Source: Brevundimonas aurantiaca
GTDB taxonomy: Bacteria; Pseudomonadota; Alphaproteobacteria; Caulobacterales; Caulobacteraceae
DNA: 64,000 bases
Assembly: GCF_014199955.1 (NCBI RefSeq)
Contig: NZ_JACHOQ010000009.1
Span: forward strand, 1 to 64,000
Direction of reading: 5' to 3'
Shown here: one piece after another, positions 1-11,117 of the stretch
Layout: every line of letters starts with the position of its first letter
How positions within the stretch are numbered: the stretch's first letter is position 1
Translations under genes and position numbers: made by a program
The notes under the pieces: generated by a model
Databases searched by the model: none
What the model saw: the letters and a program-made list of their open reading frames with translations, nothing else
What the model was told of the DNA's origin: nothing

Positions 1-501
1 CTACGCTGAACGGCCTCTTGCCAACCCCACCAACCCCAGTTCAGATCACCAAAGGACTCTCGTTATGGCTGGATGAGAAACGGGGGTCACGTCAGTCGAG
101 ATGACTGGGTCGAAGTGCGGGTAGCCCTTAAGGTCTGATTCCTTGATTTTCCAGTCGGTCATAGCCTGACCGGCGAGAGGGGGCGGCGGTACATCGCCGT
201 GCATGCGAACCTGCCGCCCCACACTGTTGTCACCGAAGTACTGTGTCTTCTAACTGCACGATCTTCGACGTTGTCGTCTATACTGTCGTCATGGTGCGGT
301 GCACCTGGGCGGCGGGAGTTCGACGCGATTACACGGAGACCCTTATGGACCTGACCATGTTCCTCGCGGCCAACTTTGGCCTTGACAGTTTCAACGATCA
401 CTCCGGCCCCCCAGACAAGTCCTCGTGGCAGGATTAGCGCAAGCGCCACAGAGGACAATGGGAAGCGGTCTAGCTTCCCGCAAGGGTGGTTACCAAGAAA
501 A
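1..501. other. Left-edge stretch without a confident gene
   Basis: This stretch downstream of thiC contains only short, mutually overlapping reading frames. One on the plus strand (243-437) would encode 64 residues and one on the minus strand (159-458) 99 residues. Neither shows a recognisable motif or a good ribosome binding site, and their base composition is less GC-biased than the neighbouring genes. It looks like a decayed or accessory junction rather than a functional locus. Confidence 0.5.
46..162 (-). pseudogene. Short broken ORF, N-terminal gene fragment
   Basis: An ATG at 160-162 opens a 38-codon frame beginning MTDWKIKESDLKGYPHFD and ending at a TGA at 46-48. The first 24 or so residues look like a real, charged N-terminus. 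The remainder looks random, which suggests that a larger gene was cut by a rearrangement near position 90. The lysine-rich start followed by YPHFD reminds me of the N-termini of some phage-defence reverse-transcriptase-like proteins, but this is a weak resemblance. Treat it as an unidentified remnant. Confidence 0.25.
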
Positions 502-2686
<2,185 letters not shown>

Positions 2687-2814
2687 CCTCAGGGTGACGC
2701 CGGGGGAGGCGGACGTCAAGCCGGGCGGGCGGCGCCGGAAAAAGACGCCCCTTCCCACAGGCTTAGCCATGAAACGGACTTGCCCCCCGGCGTCGGGACG
2801 GCCAAACCACGGGG

Positions 2815-3780
2815 GTGACTGTCCAATCCCTGATCATCGACTGCGACCCCGGCGTGGATGACGCCGCAGCGCTCTTCCTGGCCTTCGCCGCCCCCGAGCT
2901 GGAGCTGCTGGCCGTCACCACCGTCGGCGGCAACGTCCCCGCCCATCTGACCCAGCGCAATGCGCGCATGCTGCGCCAGATCGCCGGCCGCGAGGACGTG
3001 CCCGTCTATGGCGGGGCCGAACGGCCGCTGAAACGCCCGCCCGCCGGCGCCGGCGACTTCCACGGGGCGGAGGGGCTGGGCGACCTGGAGCCGTTCGAGC
3101 CCCAGGGCATCATCGGCGACGGACCGGCGGCCAACGCCATCGTCGACCTGGTGATGAAGCGCCCCGCCGGATCGGTGGCGATCGCCGTCCTGGGGCCGAT
3201 GACCAATCTGGCCCTGGCGATGAAGCGCGAACGGCGGCTGGCCGAACACCTGGGCCCGGTCGTGGTCATGGGCGGGGCGCGGTCGGAGGGCGGCAACATC
3301 ACGGCTTCCGCCGAGTTCAACATCTGGGCCGACCCGGATGCGGCGGCCGTGGTGTTCGGCTCGGGCTGTCAGGTGACCGCCTTCGGTCTGGATGCGACGC
3401 ATCAGGTGCGGGCGACCGAGGCCCGCATCCGCGCCATAGAGACGATCCGCACCGAACCGGCCCGCACCACCGCCGCCCTGCTGCGCTTTTCCCAGAGGAC
3501 CGAACGGACCCTGGTCGGCTGGCCCAGCCCGGACTGGGGCGCCCCCCTGCACGACCCCTGTCCGATCGCCTGGCTGATGAAGCCCGACCTGTTCAGCCTG
3601 AAGCCCTGCCGGATCGAGGTCGAGACCGGATCGGACCTGACGCGCGGCCATACGGCGGTGGAGTTCCGGGTGGATCCGGCGACGGCCCGGCATCGCTGGG
3701 CGGTCGCGGCGGACGCTCAAGGGGTGTTCGACCTGATCGCCGAAACCCTGAAGGGCGCTGAAAGGGCGCGCGGGGGATGA
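2815..3780 (+). CDS. Nucleoside hydrolase (inosine/uridine-preferring family)
   Basis: The enzyme cleaves the N-glycosidic bond of ribonucleosides to give a free base and ribose. The N-terminal aspartate cluster DCDPGVDD (residues 9-16), which binds calcium and ribose, is intact, and the 321-residue length is normal. A GTG start at 2815 is chosen because the conserved domain begins immediately after it. The stop overlaps the next gene by 4 bp (ATGA). That gene is a ribokinase, so the pair probably frees ribose and phosphorylates it in nucleoside salvage. The base specificity cannot be read from the sequence. Confidence 0.93.
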   Translation: MTVQSLIIDCDPGVDDAAALFLAFAAPELELLAVTTVGGNVPAHLTQRNARMLRQIAGREDVPVYGGAERPLKRPPAGAGDFHGAEGLGDLEPFEPQGIIGDGPAANAIVDLVMKRPAGSVAIAVLGPMTNLALAMKRERRLAEHLGPVVVMGGARSEGGNITASAEFNIWADPDAAAVVFGSGCQVTAFGLDATHQVRATEARIRAIETIRTEPARTTAALLRFSQRTERTLVGWPSPDWGAPLHDPCPIAWLMKPDLFSLKPCRIEVETGSDLTRGHTAVEFRVDPATARHRWAVAADAQGVFDLIAETLKGAERARGG

Positions 3781-4622
3781 GGATCACCGTCGTCGGCTCG
3801 ATCAACCTGGACCTGGTGGCGTCGGCGCCCCGCCTGCCGGGCCCGGGCGAGACGGTGACGGGGGCGACCCTGGCCCGCTATCCCGGCGGCAAGGGCGCCA
3901 ACCAGGCCTATGCCGCCGAGAAACTGGGCGCCGAGGTCAGCCTGATCGGGCGGGTCGGGAACGACTCCCTGGCCGGCGAGGCCCTGGCTCTGATGTCGGA
4001 CCTGGGCGTCGATCTGGCGGGGGTGGAGGTCGATGTGGCGGCGCCCACGGGCGTCGCCCTGATCGCCGTCGATCCCACGGGCGAGAACCAGATCGTGGTG
4101 GCGGCCGGGGCCAATCATCTGGTCACGCCCGAACAGCTGCCCCAGCGGATCGAGGGCGCCCTGATCGTGCAGCTGGAGCTGCCGATCGAGACGGTGGAGG
4201 CGGCGGTCGGCCGGGCCACGGGCTTCGTCTGCGCCAATCTGGCGCCCGCCCAGCCGGTGTCGGAGGCCCTGCTGCGCCGCGCCGACCTGATCGTGGTCAA
4301 TGAGACCGAGGCCGCCTTCTATGGCGAGGCCCTGCACCGGGGCGGCGGCCGGGTGGTGGTGACCCAGGGCGCTCGCGGGGCGGTGATGTATCAGCGCGGC
4401 GTTCAGACGGCCTGGGCCGAGCCGCCCGCCGTCCAGGCGGTGGATGCGACGGGCGCGGGCGACGCCTTCGTCGCCGCCATCACCGTGGCCCTGCTGGAGG
4501 GGATGGAGCCCGCGCAGGCGCTGCGCTTCGCCTGCGCGGCCGGGGCCTTTGCGGCGACGCGGCCGGGGGCCCAGCCGTCGGCGCCGGAACGGGATCAGGT
4601 CGAGGCGCTGCTGGGAGGGTGA
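3777..4622 (+). CDS. rbsK: Ribokinase (PfkB family)
   Basis: Phosphorylates ribose to ribose-5-phosphate using ATP. The substrate-binding GGKGANQ motif is at residues 37-43. The C-terminal PfkB signature DATGAGDAF carries the catalytic aspartate at about residue 229. At 281 residues it is slightly shorter than typical ribokinases of about 300. It is translationally coupled to the nucleoside hydrolase by an ATGA overlap, so ribose released by the first enzyme is the likely substrate. Another PfkB sugar kinase specificity is possible but less likely in this context. Confidence 0.9.
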   Translation: MRITVVGSINLDLVASAPRLPGPGETVTGATLARYPGGKGANQAYAAEKLGAEVSLIGRVGNDSLAGEALALMSDLGVDLAGVEVDVAAPTGVALIAVDPTGENQIVVAAGANHLVTPEQLPQRIEGALIVQLELPIETVEAAVGRATGFVCANLAPAQPVSEALLRRADLIVVNETEAAFYGEALHRGGGRVVVTQGARGAVMYQRGVQTAWAEPPAVQAVDATGAGDAFVAAITVALLEGMEPAQALRFACAAGAFAATRPGAQPSAPERDQVEALLGG

Positions 4623-4690
4623 GGGGGGCGGGCCCCCTCCGTCTCTTCGCTGCGCTCAGAGCCACCTCCCCCAAGGGGGGAGGATTGGGG
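4622..4690. repeat. CT/G-rich palindromic intergenic repeat
   Basis: Two adjacent hairpins occur just after rbsK: GGGGGGCGGGCCCCCTCC and CCTCCCCCAAGGGGGGAGG. The second arm, with its following ATTGG, resembles the ends of the longer palindrome between ruvC and ruvA (17211-17337). It belongs to a dispersed repeat family and may also act as a weak terminator, although no clear T-tract follows. Confidence 0.55.
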
Positions 4691-4749
4691 TTGCCGCCGT
4701 GTTGCGGCTGTCGTTAGTCTGACACTTAAATCAGTGGGGACTTCAGACG

Positions 4750-7212
4750 ATGATGATGCGTGTTCGCGGTTCCGGCCTTGCGCTGGCGGCGGTGTTGCTG
4801 GCCACGACGGCGAGCGGGGCCCTGGCCCAGTCCGCGGCGCCCGGCCAGACGACCTATCAGCAGCCGCCGTCCCCCATCGCCGACATTCTGGACGCCAAGC
4901 CGACGCCGTCGTCGATGCTGAGCCCGGACCGCAAGACCCTGGTACTGATGGACCGGTCGAACCTGCCCAGCATCCAGGCCCTGGCCGAGCCGATGCTGCG
5001 GCTGGCGGGGTCGCGGATCAATCCCCGCAACAACGGGCCGGCCGAGAGCCGGGTCTCGTGGCTGACGGGGCTGACGCTTCAGGCCGTGGACGGGGGCCAG
5101 CCCCGGGTCGTGGCCCTGCCGGCGGGGGCGCGGTTCACGGAGGCGCGCTTCTCGCCCGATGCGAAACACCTGGCCTTCGTCATGGACCGGCCGACGGGGC
5201 TGGAGCTGTGGGTCGTGGACGTGGCGAGCGCGCGGGCGCGCAAGCTGACCGAGCCGGTGGTCAATATGACGGGCGGGGCCGGCTATGACTGGCTGCCGGA
5301 CAGTTCGGGCCTGCTGGTCGAGGCGGTCCCGGCCGGGCGGGGGGCTGCGCCGGACGTGACGGCGGCGCCGACCGGGCCGAACATCGAGGAGACGGCCGGG
5401 CGCGCGGCGCCGGTCCGGACCTATCAGGACCTCTTGTCCAATCCGGGCGACGAGGCCCTGTTCGACCACTATTTCACCAGCCAGCTGACCCTGGTTCCGC
5501 TGAACGGCCGTGCACGGACGATCGGCGCCCCGGCCGTCTATCTGGACGCCTCGCTGTCGCCCGACGGGAAATACATTCTGCACGAGATCGCCAAACGGCC
5601 CTATTCCTACGCCGTGCCGGCGGGCCTGTTCCCGACCGAGATCGTGGTGACGGACATGGCCGGTCGGGTGGTGCGGACCGTCGCCGACCTGCCGCTGAGG
5701 GACGATGTGCCGACCGCCTTCGACGCCGTGGCGCCGGGGCCGCGTTCCGTGGGCTGGCGGGCCGATGCGCCGGCGACCCTGACCTGGGTCGAGGCCCTGG
5801 ACGGCGGGGACATCCGCCGCGAGGCCGAGTTCCGCGACCGGGTCTTCATGCAGGCCGCCCCCTTCACGGCCGAGCCGGTCAAGCTGATCGACCTGAAGGA
5901 GCGGTACGCCGGGATCGTCTGGGGCAAGGATGACTTGGCCGTGGTCAACAGCCGCTGGTTCAACACCCGGCATGAGAGCCGCTTCGTGGTCGATCCGTCC
6001 AAGCCCGGCGAGGGCCGGCTGCTGCTGGAGCGGAACTATCAGGCCCGCTACGACAATCCGGGCCAGCCGGTGACCCAGCCGAATGCGGCGGGCCGGTCGG
6101 TGATCCGCTTCACCCCCGACGGCAAGATCCTGATGCAGGGGGCGGGCGCCACGCCCCAGGGCGAATTCCCCTTCCTGGCCGCGATGGACTCGGCAACGGG
6201 GCGCAGCGAGCGGCTGTGGACCTCGGCCCAGACCGACTATGAATATGTGGTCGGTTTCCTGGACGCGGACGGCAAGCGGGTGGTGACCCAGCGCGAGACG
6301 CGGCTGGACCCGCCGAACCTGCAGATCCGCGACCTGACGACGGGCCAGACCACGGCCCTGACCAACTTCCCCGATCCGGCGCCGCAGCTGGCCGGAGCGA
6401 CGCGCCAGCTGGTGACCTATGAGCGGGCCGACGGGGTCAAGCTGTCGGGGACCCTGTATCTGCCGGCCGGCTATGACAAGGACCGCGACGGGCCCCTGCC
6501 GATGCTGATGTGGGCCTATCCGGCCGAGTTCACCGATGCGGCGGTGGCGGGCCAGACGGTGGACGTTCAGAACCGGTTCGTGCGACCGGGCGGGTCCAGC
6601 CATCTGTTCCTGCTGACCCAGGGCTATGCGATCTTCGACAACCCCTCCATGCCCATTATCGGCAAGGATGGGGCAGAGCCGAACGACACCTATGTCGAAC
6701 AACTGGTCGCCGACGCGAAGGCTGCGGTCGATGCGGTGGTCGGCATGGGGGTGGCGGATCGCGACCGGATCGCCGTCGGCGGCCACAGTTACGGCGCCTT
6801 CATGACGGCGAACCTCTTGGTCCATTCGGACCTGTTCCGGACCGGGATCGCGCGGTCGGGCGCCTATAACCGCACCCTGACCCCGTTCGGCTTCCAGTCG
6901 GAACAGCGCAACTATTGGGAGGCGACCGAGGTCTATACGGAGATGTCGCCCTTCACCTACGCCGACCGGATGAATGAGCCGATCCTGCTGATCCACGGCG
7001 AGGCGGACGACAACTCCGGCACCTTCCCGGTCCAGTCCGAGCGTTTCTATGCGGCGCTGAAGGGGCTGGGGGCGACGGCGCGTTACGTCACCCTGCCGCT
7101 GGAGGCGCACGGATACCGGGCGCGGGAATCGGTGGGCCATACGCTGTGGGAGATGACCCGCTGGCTGGACCAGTATGTGAAGAACGCGCCGCCGAAACCG
7201 GCGGCGAACTGA
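4750..7212 (+). CDS. Secreted S9 family (prolyl oligopeptidase-type) peptidase
   Basis: The 820-residue protein has an N-terminal signal peptide (hydrophobic segment to about residue 25, ending SGALAQS), a beta-propeller-like region, and a C-terminal alpha/beta-hydrolase peptidase domain. The nucleophile is in GGHSYG (Ser680). The catalytic aspartate lies in HGEADDNSG (about 753-754) and the histidine in LEAHGY (His787). It most resembles the glutamyl endopeptidase-like S9 group of Gram-negative bacteria and is expected in the periplasm, trimming peptides. It stands alone between a repeat and a convergent gene. Cleavage specificity is an inference. Confidence 0.92.
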   Translation: MMMRVRGSGLALAAVLLATTASGALAQSAAPGQTTYQQPPSPIADILDAKPTPSSMLSPDRKTLVLMDRSNLPSIQALAEPMLRLAGSRINPRNNGPAESRVSWLTGLTLQAVDGGQPRVVALPAGARFTEARFSPDAKHLAFVMDRPTGLELWVVDVASARARKLTEPVVNMTGGAGYDWLPDSSGLLVEAVPAGRGAAPDVTAAPTGPNIEETAGRAAPVRTYQDLLSNPGDEALFDHYFTSQLTLVPLNGRARTIGAPAVYLDASLSPDGKYILHEIAKRPYSYAVPAGLFPTEIVVTDMAGRVVRTVADLPLRDDVPTAFDAVAPGPRSVGWRADAPATLTWVEALDGGDIRREAEFRDRVFMQAAPFTAEPVKLIDLKERYAGIVWGKDDLAVVNSRWFNTRHESRFVVDPSKPGEGRLLLERNYQARYDNPGQPVTQPNAAGRSVIRFTPDGKILMQGAGATPQGEFPFLAAMDSATGRSERLWTSAQTDYEYVVGFLDADGKRVVTQRETRLDPPNLQIRDLTTGQTTALTNFPDPAPQLAGATRQLVTYERADGVKLSGTLYLPAGYDKDRDGPLPMLMWAYPAEFTDAAVAGQTVDVQNRFVRPGGSSHLFLLTQGYAIFDNPSMPIIGKDGAEPNDTYVEQLVADAKAAVDAVVGMGVADRDRIAVGGHSYGAFMTANLLVHSDLFRTGIARSGAYNRTLTPFGFQSEQRNYWEATEVYTEMSPFTYADRMNEPILLIHGEADDNSGTFPVQSERFYAALKGLGATARYVTLPLEAHGYRARESVGHTLWEMTRWLDQYVKNAPPKPAAN

Positions 7213-7216
7213 GCGA

Positions 7217-7837
7217 TCAGGGCTTTGGCGTCGCGGCTTCGGTCGCGGCGTTGACGGCGGCGAGCCGGGCGTCCTGTTCCGCCTGGGGCGGGACGCCGAA
7301 GACCGCGCGTAGGCTGTCGGGGACAAGGGCGCGGTCGTAGGGTTCGAGGGTGGCCGGGGCGTCGCGGGTCTTGCGGGTCTGGGTGCCGTAGATCTGGGGC
7401 TTGTCCGTCATCTGCAGATAGCGGTCCAGGGTGGCGGCGGCGATCCAGGCGGCGTCCGCATCGCCCTTGGCCACCGCTGCGACGGCCAGGCTGTGGGCCA
7501 GCAGATAGTCCTCGGGCGTCGAGCCGTGCTGGAAGACGAAGGCGGCGGCGCGATAGTCGGCGCCGGTCTTCAGCGCCCCGGCGTCCAGCAGGGCGCGGGT
7601 CTGAACGCGCCGGGCGGCGTCGGCGGCGTGTATCTGCTCGACGAAGGCGCGGTCGCGAAACTTCTGGGGGTCGATGTTCTGGCGGACGGCCTGGTCGGCG
7701 GCGAAGATGGCCGCCATTTCGGCATTGTCCTGCCCCCGGGCGTTGTCGGATGGGGCGTCCTGGGCGAAGGCCGGGGCGGCGAAGGCGAGGACGACGGCCG
7801 ACATGGCGGCGGCCAAGGACGGGCGGGACAGGCGCAT
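7217..7837 (-). CDS. Exported protein of DUF6624-like type
   Basis: The 206-residue product has a clear signal peptide (hydrophobic core at residues 8-20, cleavage after AFA). The mature part is helical and contains words typical of a family of uncharacterised proteins also seen in Bacteroidetes and Proteobacteria: AAAFVFQHG, an AADQA-type start, a DRYL segment and YGTQ. I recognise this as DUF6624-like. It converges on the S9 peptidase, with only a few bases between the stops. Function unknown; the location is probably periplasmic. Confidence 0.75.
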   Translation of the reverse strand: MRLSRPSLAAAMSAVVLAFAAPAFAQDAPSDNARGQDNAEMAAIFAADQAVRQNIDPQKFRDRAFVEQIHAADAARRVQTRALLDAGALKTGADYRAAAFVFQHGSTPEDYLLAHSLAVAAVAKGDADAAWIAAATLDRYLQMTDKPQIYGTQTRKTRDAPATLEPYDRALVPDSLRAVFGVPPQAEQDARLAAVNAATEAATPKP

Positions 7838-7915
7838 GGTAATCTCCGCTGAAGCTTGGGCCGGGATTGGCGCTCGGCTTTGCGGCGGAAAACGGGCGCC
7901 GGAATTACCGTCTCT

Positions 7916-9046
7916 TCACGGGCGAACGATCAGCCGCACCACCTCCCCGGCGTGAAGCCGGTCGAAGCCGGCGTTGATCTCGTCCAGCGGGATGACGCCG
8001 CTCATCAGCCGGTCCACCGGCAGGCGGCCCTGGCGGTAGAGGGCGACATAGCGGGGGATGTCGCGGCTGGGGACGCAGGTTCCGATGTAGGAGCCCTTCA
8101 GGGTGCGTTCCTCCCCGACCAGGGAGACGATGTTGACGGCGAGCGCCGCCTCGGGCGGGGGCAGGCCGGCGGTGACGGTGGTTCCGCCGCGCCGGGTCAT
8201 CTTCCAGGCGTTCTCCAGGGCGCGGGCCGAGCCGGCCATTTCGAAGGCGAAGTCGGCGCCGCCGAGGGTCAGGGCGCGGACCTGATCCACCGCATCGGGA
8301 TCGGCGGCGTTGACGGTCTGGACCGGACCCAGGCTGCGCGCCAGGGCCAGCTTGTCCTCGGACAGATCGACGGCGATCACGGGCGAGGCGCCGCAGGCCA
8401 GGGCGCCCAGGACGCTGGCCAGGCCCACGCCGCCCAGGCCGATGACCACGACGCTCTGGCCCGCCTTGACCCCGGCGGTGTTCACCACGGCCCCGACGCC
8501 GGTCAGGACGGCGCAGCCGAACAGGGCCGCCTCCTCGAACGATAGGTCGGGGTCGATCTTGACCAGGGACCGGCGCGAGACCACGGCCCGTTCGGCGAAG
8601 GCGGAGCAGCCCAGGTGGTGGTTGACCGGCTCGCCCTCGCGAAAGAGGCGCCGGCCGCCGGACAGAAGCTCGCCCCGGCCGTTGGCGGCGGCGCCCGGCT
8701 CGCACAGGGCGGGACGGCCGCCGGCGCAGGGGTCGCAATGGCCGCAGGAGGGCATGAAGACCATGACGACGTGATCGCCGACAGCCAGGTCCGTGACGCC
8801 GTCGCCCAGGGCCTCGACCACGCCCGCGGCCTCATGCCCCAGGGCCATGGGCAGGGGGCGGGGACGGTCGCCGTTGATGACGCTGAGGTCCGAGTGGCAC
8901 AGGCCGGCGGCCTTGACGGCGACCCGCACCTCGCCGGGGCCGGGCGGGTCGAGCGTCACCGTCTCGAGCGACAGGGGGCGGCTGTCGGCGTAGGGAAGGG
9001 CGGCGTCGCTCCTCGACAAAACGGCCGCGCGGGTCGTGATGCTCAT
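7916..9046 (-). CDS. Zinc-dependent alcohol dehydrogenase (MDR family)
   Basis: A 376-residue medium-chain NAD(P)-dependent dehydrogenase. It has the catalytic zinc cysteine in AGLCHSD, the GHE motif, the four-cysteine structural zinc loop (CGHCDPC...C), and the Rossmann GLGGVGL motif. It resembles class III/aryl-alcohol dehydrogenases that oxidise alcohols or glutathione adducts; the actual substrate is not evident. The ATG at 9044-9046 (MSITTRAAV) is chosen over an upstream in-frame extension because the conserved domain starts there. It is divergent from a thioesterase gene, and the 157-bp gap must hold both promoters. Confidence 0.92.
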   Translation of the reverse strand: MSITTRAAVLSRSDAALPYADSRPLSLETVTLDPPGPGEVRVAVKAAGLCHSDLSVINGDRPRPLPMALGHEAAGVVEALGDGVTDLAVGDHVVMVFMPSCGHCDPCAGGRPALCEPGAAANGRGELLSGGRRLFREGEPVNHHLGCSAFAERAVVSRRSLVKIDPDLSFEEAALFGCAVLTGVGAVVNTAGVKAGQSVVVIGLGGVGLASVLGALACGASPVIAVDLSEDKLALARSLGPVQTVNAADPDAVDQVRALTLGGADFAFEMAGSARALENAWKMTRRGGTTVTAGLPPPEAALAVNIVSLVGEERTLKGSYIGTCVPSRDIPRYVALYRQGRLPVDRLMSGVIPLDEINAGFDRLHAGEVVRLIVRP

Positions 9047-9203
9047 AGTCAAGCTTCTCCTTGCGCTATCGCCGAGGACGCGGTCGTCAGCCGCTTGAGC
9101 GCTTGTGATCGTCCGCCTACCGATAGGCGCTTGACGCAACGTCGTCCAAGCTAGAGCGTCGCCATTAGAGCGACATGAACGTTCGCCGCGGAGGAAGACG
9201 ACG

Positions 9204-9638
9204 ATGCCCAAGCCGGATCTGGGGCCCCTGGCCGAACGCGCGACCTATCGCGCCTTTCACATGGTCTCGACCCGCTGGGCCGACAACGACCAGTACGGCC
9301 ATATCAACAACGCCAAATTCTATGAGTTCGTGGACTCGGCGGTGAACGCCCATCTGCTGATCGCCGACGCCCTGAACGAGTCCATCGGCCTGGTGGTGGA
9401 CAGCGGCTGCCGATACACCTCGGCCCTGAAGTTTCCCGATGTGATCGAGGTCGGGATCAAGGTCGACCGGATCGGCACCTCCAGCGTCACCTACGGCTTT
9501 GCGGTGTTCAAGCGCAGCGTCGACATCCCCGCCGCCGTCGGCCATTTCGTCCACGTCTATGTCGACGCCGAAACCCGCCGGCCCAAGCCCCTGCCCGCCA
9601 AGCTGAGGGCGGTGGTGGAGAATCTGAAGGCGGGGTGA
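9204..9638 (+). CDS. Acyl-CoA thioesterase (4HBT hot-dog fold)
   Basis: A 144-residue single hot-dog-domain thioesterase. It shows the RWADNDQYGHINNAKFYEF signature, in which the aspartate near the start of the motif is the active-site acid. Proteins of this type hydrolyse short or aromatic acyl-CoA esters in the cytoplasm. The last 110 bp or so of the gene, including the stop, occur again at 10047-10163, so the 3' end has been duplicated, while this copy remains complete. The physiological acyl-CoA is unknown. Confidence 0.9.
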   Translation: MPKPDLGPLAERATYRAFHMVSTRWADNDQYGHINNAKFYEFVDSAVNAHLLIADALNESIGLVVDSGCRYTSALKFPDVIEVGIKVDRIGTSSVTYGFAVFKRSVDIPAAVGHFVHVYVDAETRRPKPLPAKLRAVVENLKAG

Positions 9639-9642
9639 GGGG
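9526..9642 (+). repeat. 117-bp direct repeat, copy 1 (thioesterase 3' end)
   Basis: This segment covers the last 37 codons and stop of the thioesterase. It matches 10047-10163 at 116 of 117 positions (the difference is G at 9629, A at 10150). Together the copies flank about 400 bp of AT-rich sequence. Confidence 0.95.
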
Positions 9643-9702
9643 GCGCCGGCCGGCGATTGACGGCTGTTCGATTGGCGTTGCGGTCTGGAAGGGGACTGTG
9701 AG

Positions 9703-10017
9703 ATGAGTCCAGAAGTCGCATTTTTCCTTATACTTGCAGTAGCTTTTGTCGCTGCCGGGGTGCTTCAATCAAAGGCGTCGTCTGCTTTCATTGGACGCTT
9801 TCTGGGTGACGGTTCCAATCGGGCGCGAAAAACGCCGAGTCGATTTGAATATATCATCGCTATTGCTGCTCCATTTTTATTGGCAGCTTCGTTTCTTGCT
9901 ATGGTCGCCTTTAATCGGGGAAAATTTGCATTTGAAGTAAATGTATCTTGCTTGGCGCTAGTGTCGTTGTGCGTATCGTACATGCTTTGGTACGGGCTAA
10001 CTCGGTCGAGTAGATAG
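9703..10017 (+). CDS. Small AT-rich membrane protein, unrecognised
   Basis: A 104-residue protein with three hydrophobic segments, at about residues 5-20, 48-68 and 80-97, and a short basic linker (residues 38-46). No family is recognised. Codon and base use are strikingly AT-rich compared with everything around it (TTTTTCCTTATACTTGCAG-like stretches). The gene sits exactly between two copies of a 117-bp direct repeat made from the end of the upstream gene. Both facts point to recent acquisition. An ATG preceded by a G-rich site (GGGGACTGTGAG) supports the start. Confidence 0.65.
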   Translation: MSPEVAFFLILAVAFVAAGVLQSKASSAFIGRFLGDGSNRARKTPSRFEYIIAIAAPFLLAASFLAMVAFNRGKFAFEVNVSCLALVSLCVSYMLWYGLTRSSR

Positions 10018-10046
10018 GAAACCCTTCCCGCTTGCGGGGTAGGCCG

Positions 10047-10163
10047 TCCCCGCCGCCGTCGGCCATTTCGTCCACGTCTATGTCGACGCCGAAACCCGCC
10101 GGCCCAAGCCCCTGCCCGCCAAGCTGAGGGCGGTGGTGGAGAATCTGAAAGCGGGGTGAGGGG
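10047..10163 (+). repeat. 117-bp direct repeat, copy 2
   Basis: A second copy of the 3' end of the thioesterase gene, without any upstream coding part, so it is a non-functional fragment. It marks the right border of the AT-rich insert at 9643-10046. Confidence 0.95.
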
Positions 10164-10201
10164 CAGAGGCTGAGGGCCTTTCCCGGGCGGATTTGGTCGG
10201 T

Positions 10202-11062
10202 TCAGCCGAATCTCTTCGACCCGGCGACGCAAAGCACGACGATCAGCGCGGCTGCAATCATGGTCCAGCGGATCGGTTCGTGCAGCAGGGCGCCGGCCAG
10301 CAACAGGCCGAAAAAGGGCTGGAGCAGCTGCAACTGTCCGACCTTGGCGATGCCGCCGAGGGCGAGGCCGCGATACCAGAAGACGAACCCCACCAACATG
10401 CTGAAGATGGAGACATAGGCCAGGCCGATCCAGGCCGAGACGTGGATGTCGCTCCAGACGGACGGGCGGGTGAAGACCGCCAGGACCGTCATCGGCGCAA
10501 GCGACAGCACCAGCGCCCAGGATATGACCTGCCAGCCGCCCAGCTGACGCGACAGGGTCGCCCCTTCGGCATAGCCCATGCCGCAGACGGCGACGGCGGC
10601 GACCATCAGAAGATCGCCCGCCAGGGATCCGGCCTCGCTCTGAAACAGGGCGAAGGCGGCGACGGTCGCGGCGCCCAGGACGGCGAACAGCCAGAAGACG
10701 ACCTTCGGGCGTTCGCCCCCGCGCAAGACGCCGAACAGGGCGGTCGCGAGCGGCAGCAGTCCGATGAAGACGATCGAACGCGCCGCCGTCATATGTTGCA
10801 GCGCAAGCGCGGTCAGAAGTGGAAAACCGACGACCACGCCCAGGGCGACGGCGCCGAGGCGAGGCATGTCGCAAAGGCCCGGGCGTCTTTGACGCCAGCC
10901 GGCCAGAAGGGCCAGGGCGAGCAGCGCAGCCAGGACGGCGCGGGCCGAGGTCAGAAAGAGCGGGGAAAAGTCCGCGACGGCCACGCGCGTGGCCGGCAGG
11001 GAGCCGCTGAAGATGATCACCCCCAGGAGGCCGGAGCCCCAGCCCGCTGATTTCTGTTCCAT
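10202..11062 (-). CDS. EamA-family (DMT) transporter
   Basis: A roughly 286-residue integral membrane protein with about ten hydrophobic helices arranged as two EamA repeats, typical of drug/metabolite exporters in the inner membrane. The start is taken at the ATG in MEQKSAGWGSG, immediately before the first helix; the longer upstream frame would run through the promoter region. It is divergent from a MocR-type regulator, a common arrangement in which the regulator controls the exporter. The substrate is unknown and could be an amino acid or vitamin-related compound. Confidence 0.88.
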   Translation of the reverse strand: MEQKSAGWGSGLLGVIIFSGSLPATRVAVADFSPLFLTSARAVLAALLALALLAGWRQRRPGLCDMPRLGAVALGVVVGFPLLTALALQHMTAARSIVFIGLLPLATALFGVLRGGERPKVVFWLFAVLGAATVAAFALFQSEAGSLAGDLLMVAAVAVCGMGYAEGATLSRQLGGWQVISWALVLSLAPMTVLAVFTRPSVWSDIHVSAWIGLAYVSIFSMLVGFVFWYRGLALGGIAKVGQLQLLQPFFGLLLAGALLHEPIRWTMIAAALIVVLCVAGSKRFG

Positions 11063-11117
11063 GACGTTCCGCCTCCGTATCGCCTCCTGACTAGGGCGGC
11101 GCGGCGGTCGCGCCCAT

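Noticed and set aside
243..437. 64-codon plus-strand frame near the left edge as a gene
   Set aside because: No homology-like motif, poor ribosome binding site, and overlapped by an equally long opposite frame.
4726..7326. Very long minus-strand open frame opposite the S9 peptidase
   Set aside because: It mirrors a well-supported gene; the protein is Arg/Gly/His-rich with no motif, a typical artefact of GC-rich codon bias.
9047..9211. N-terminal extension of the alcohol dehydrogenase to 9211
   Set aside because: The extension would overlap the divergent thioesterase start and is not dehydrogenase-like; the domain starts at MSITTRAAV.
9765..10874. Minus-strand frame covering the AT-rich insert and part of the EamA gene
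   Set aside because: Crosses the direct repeat and overlaps a better membrane-protein gene; composition is nonsensical.
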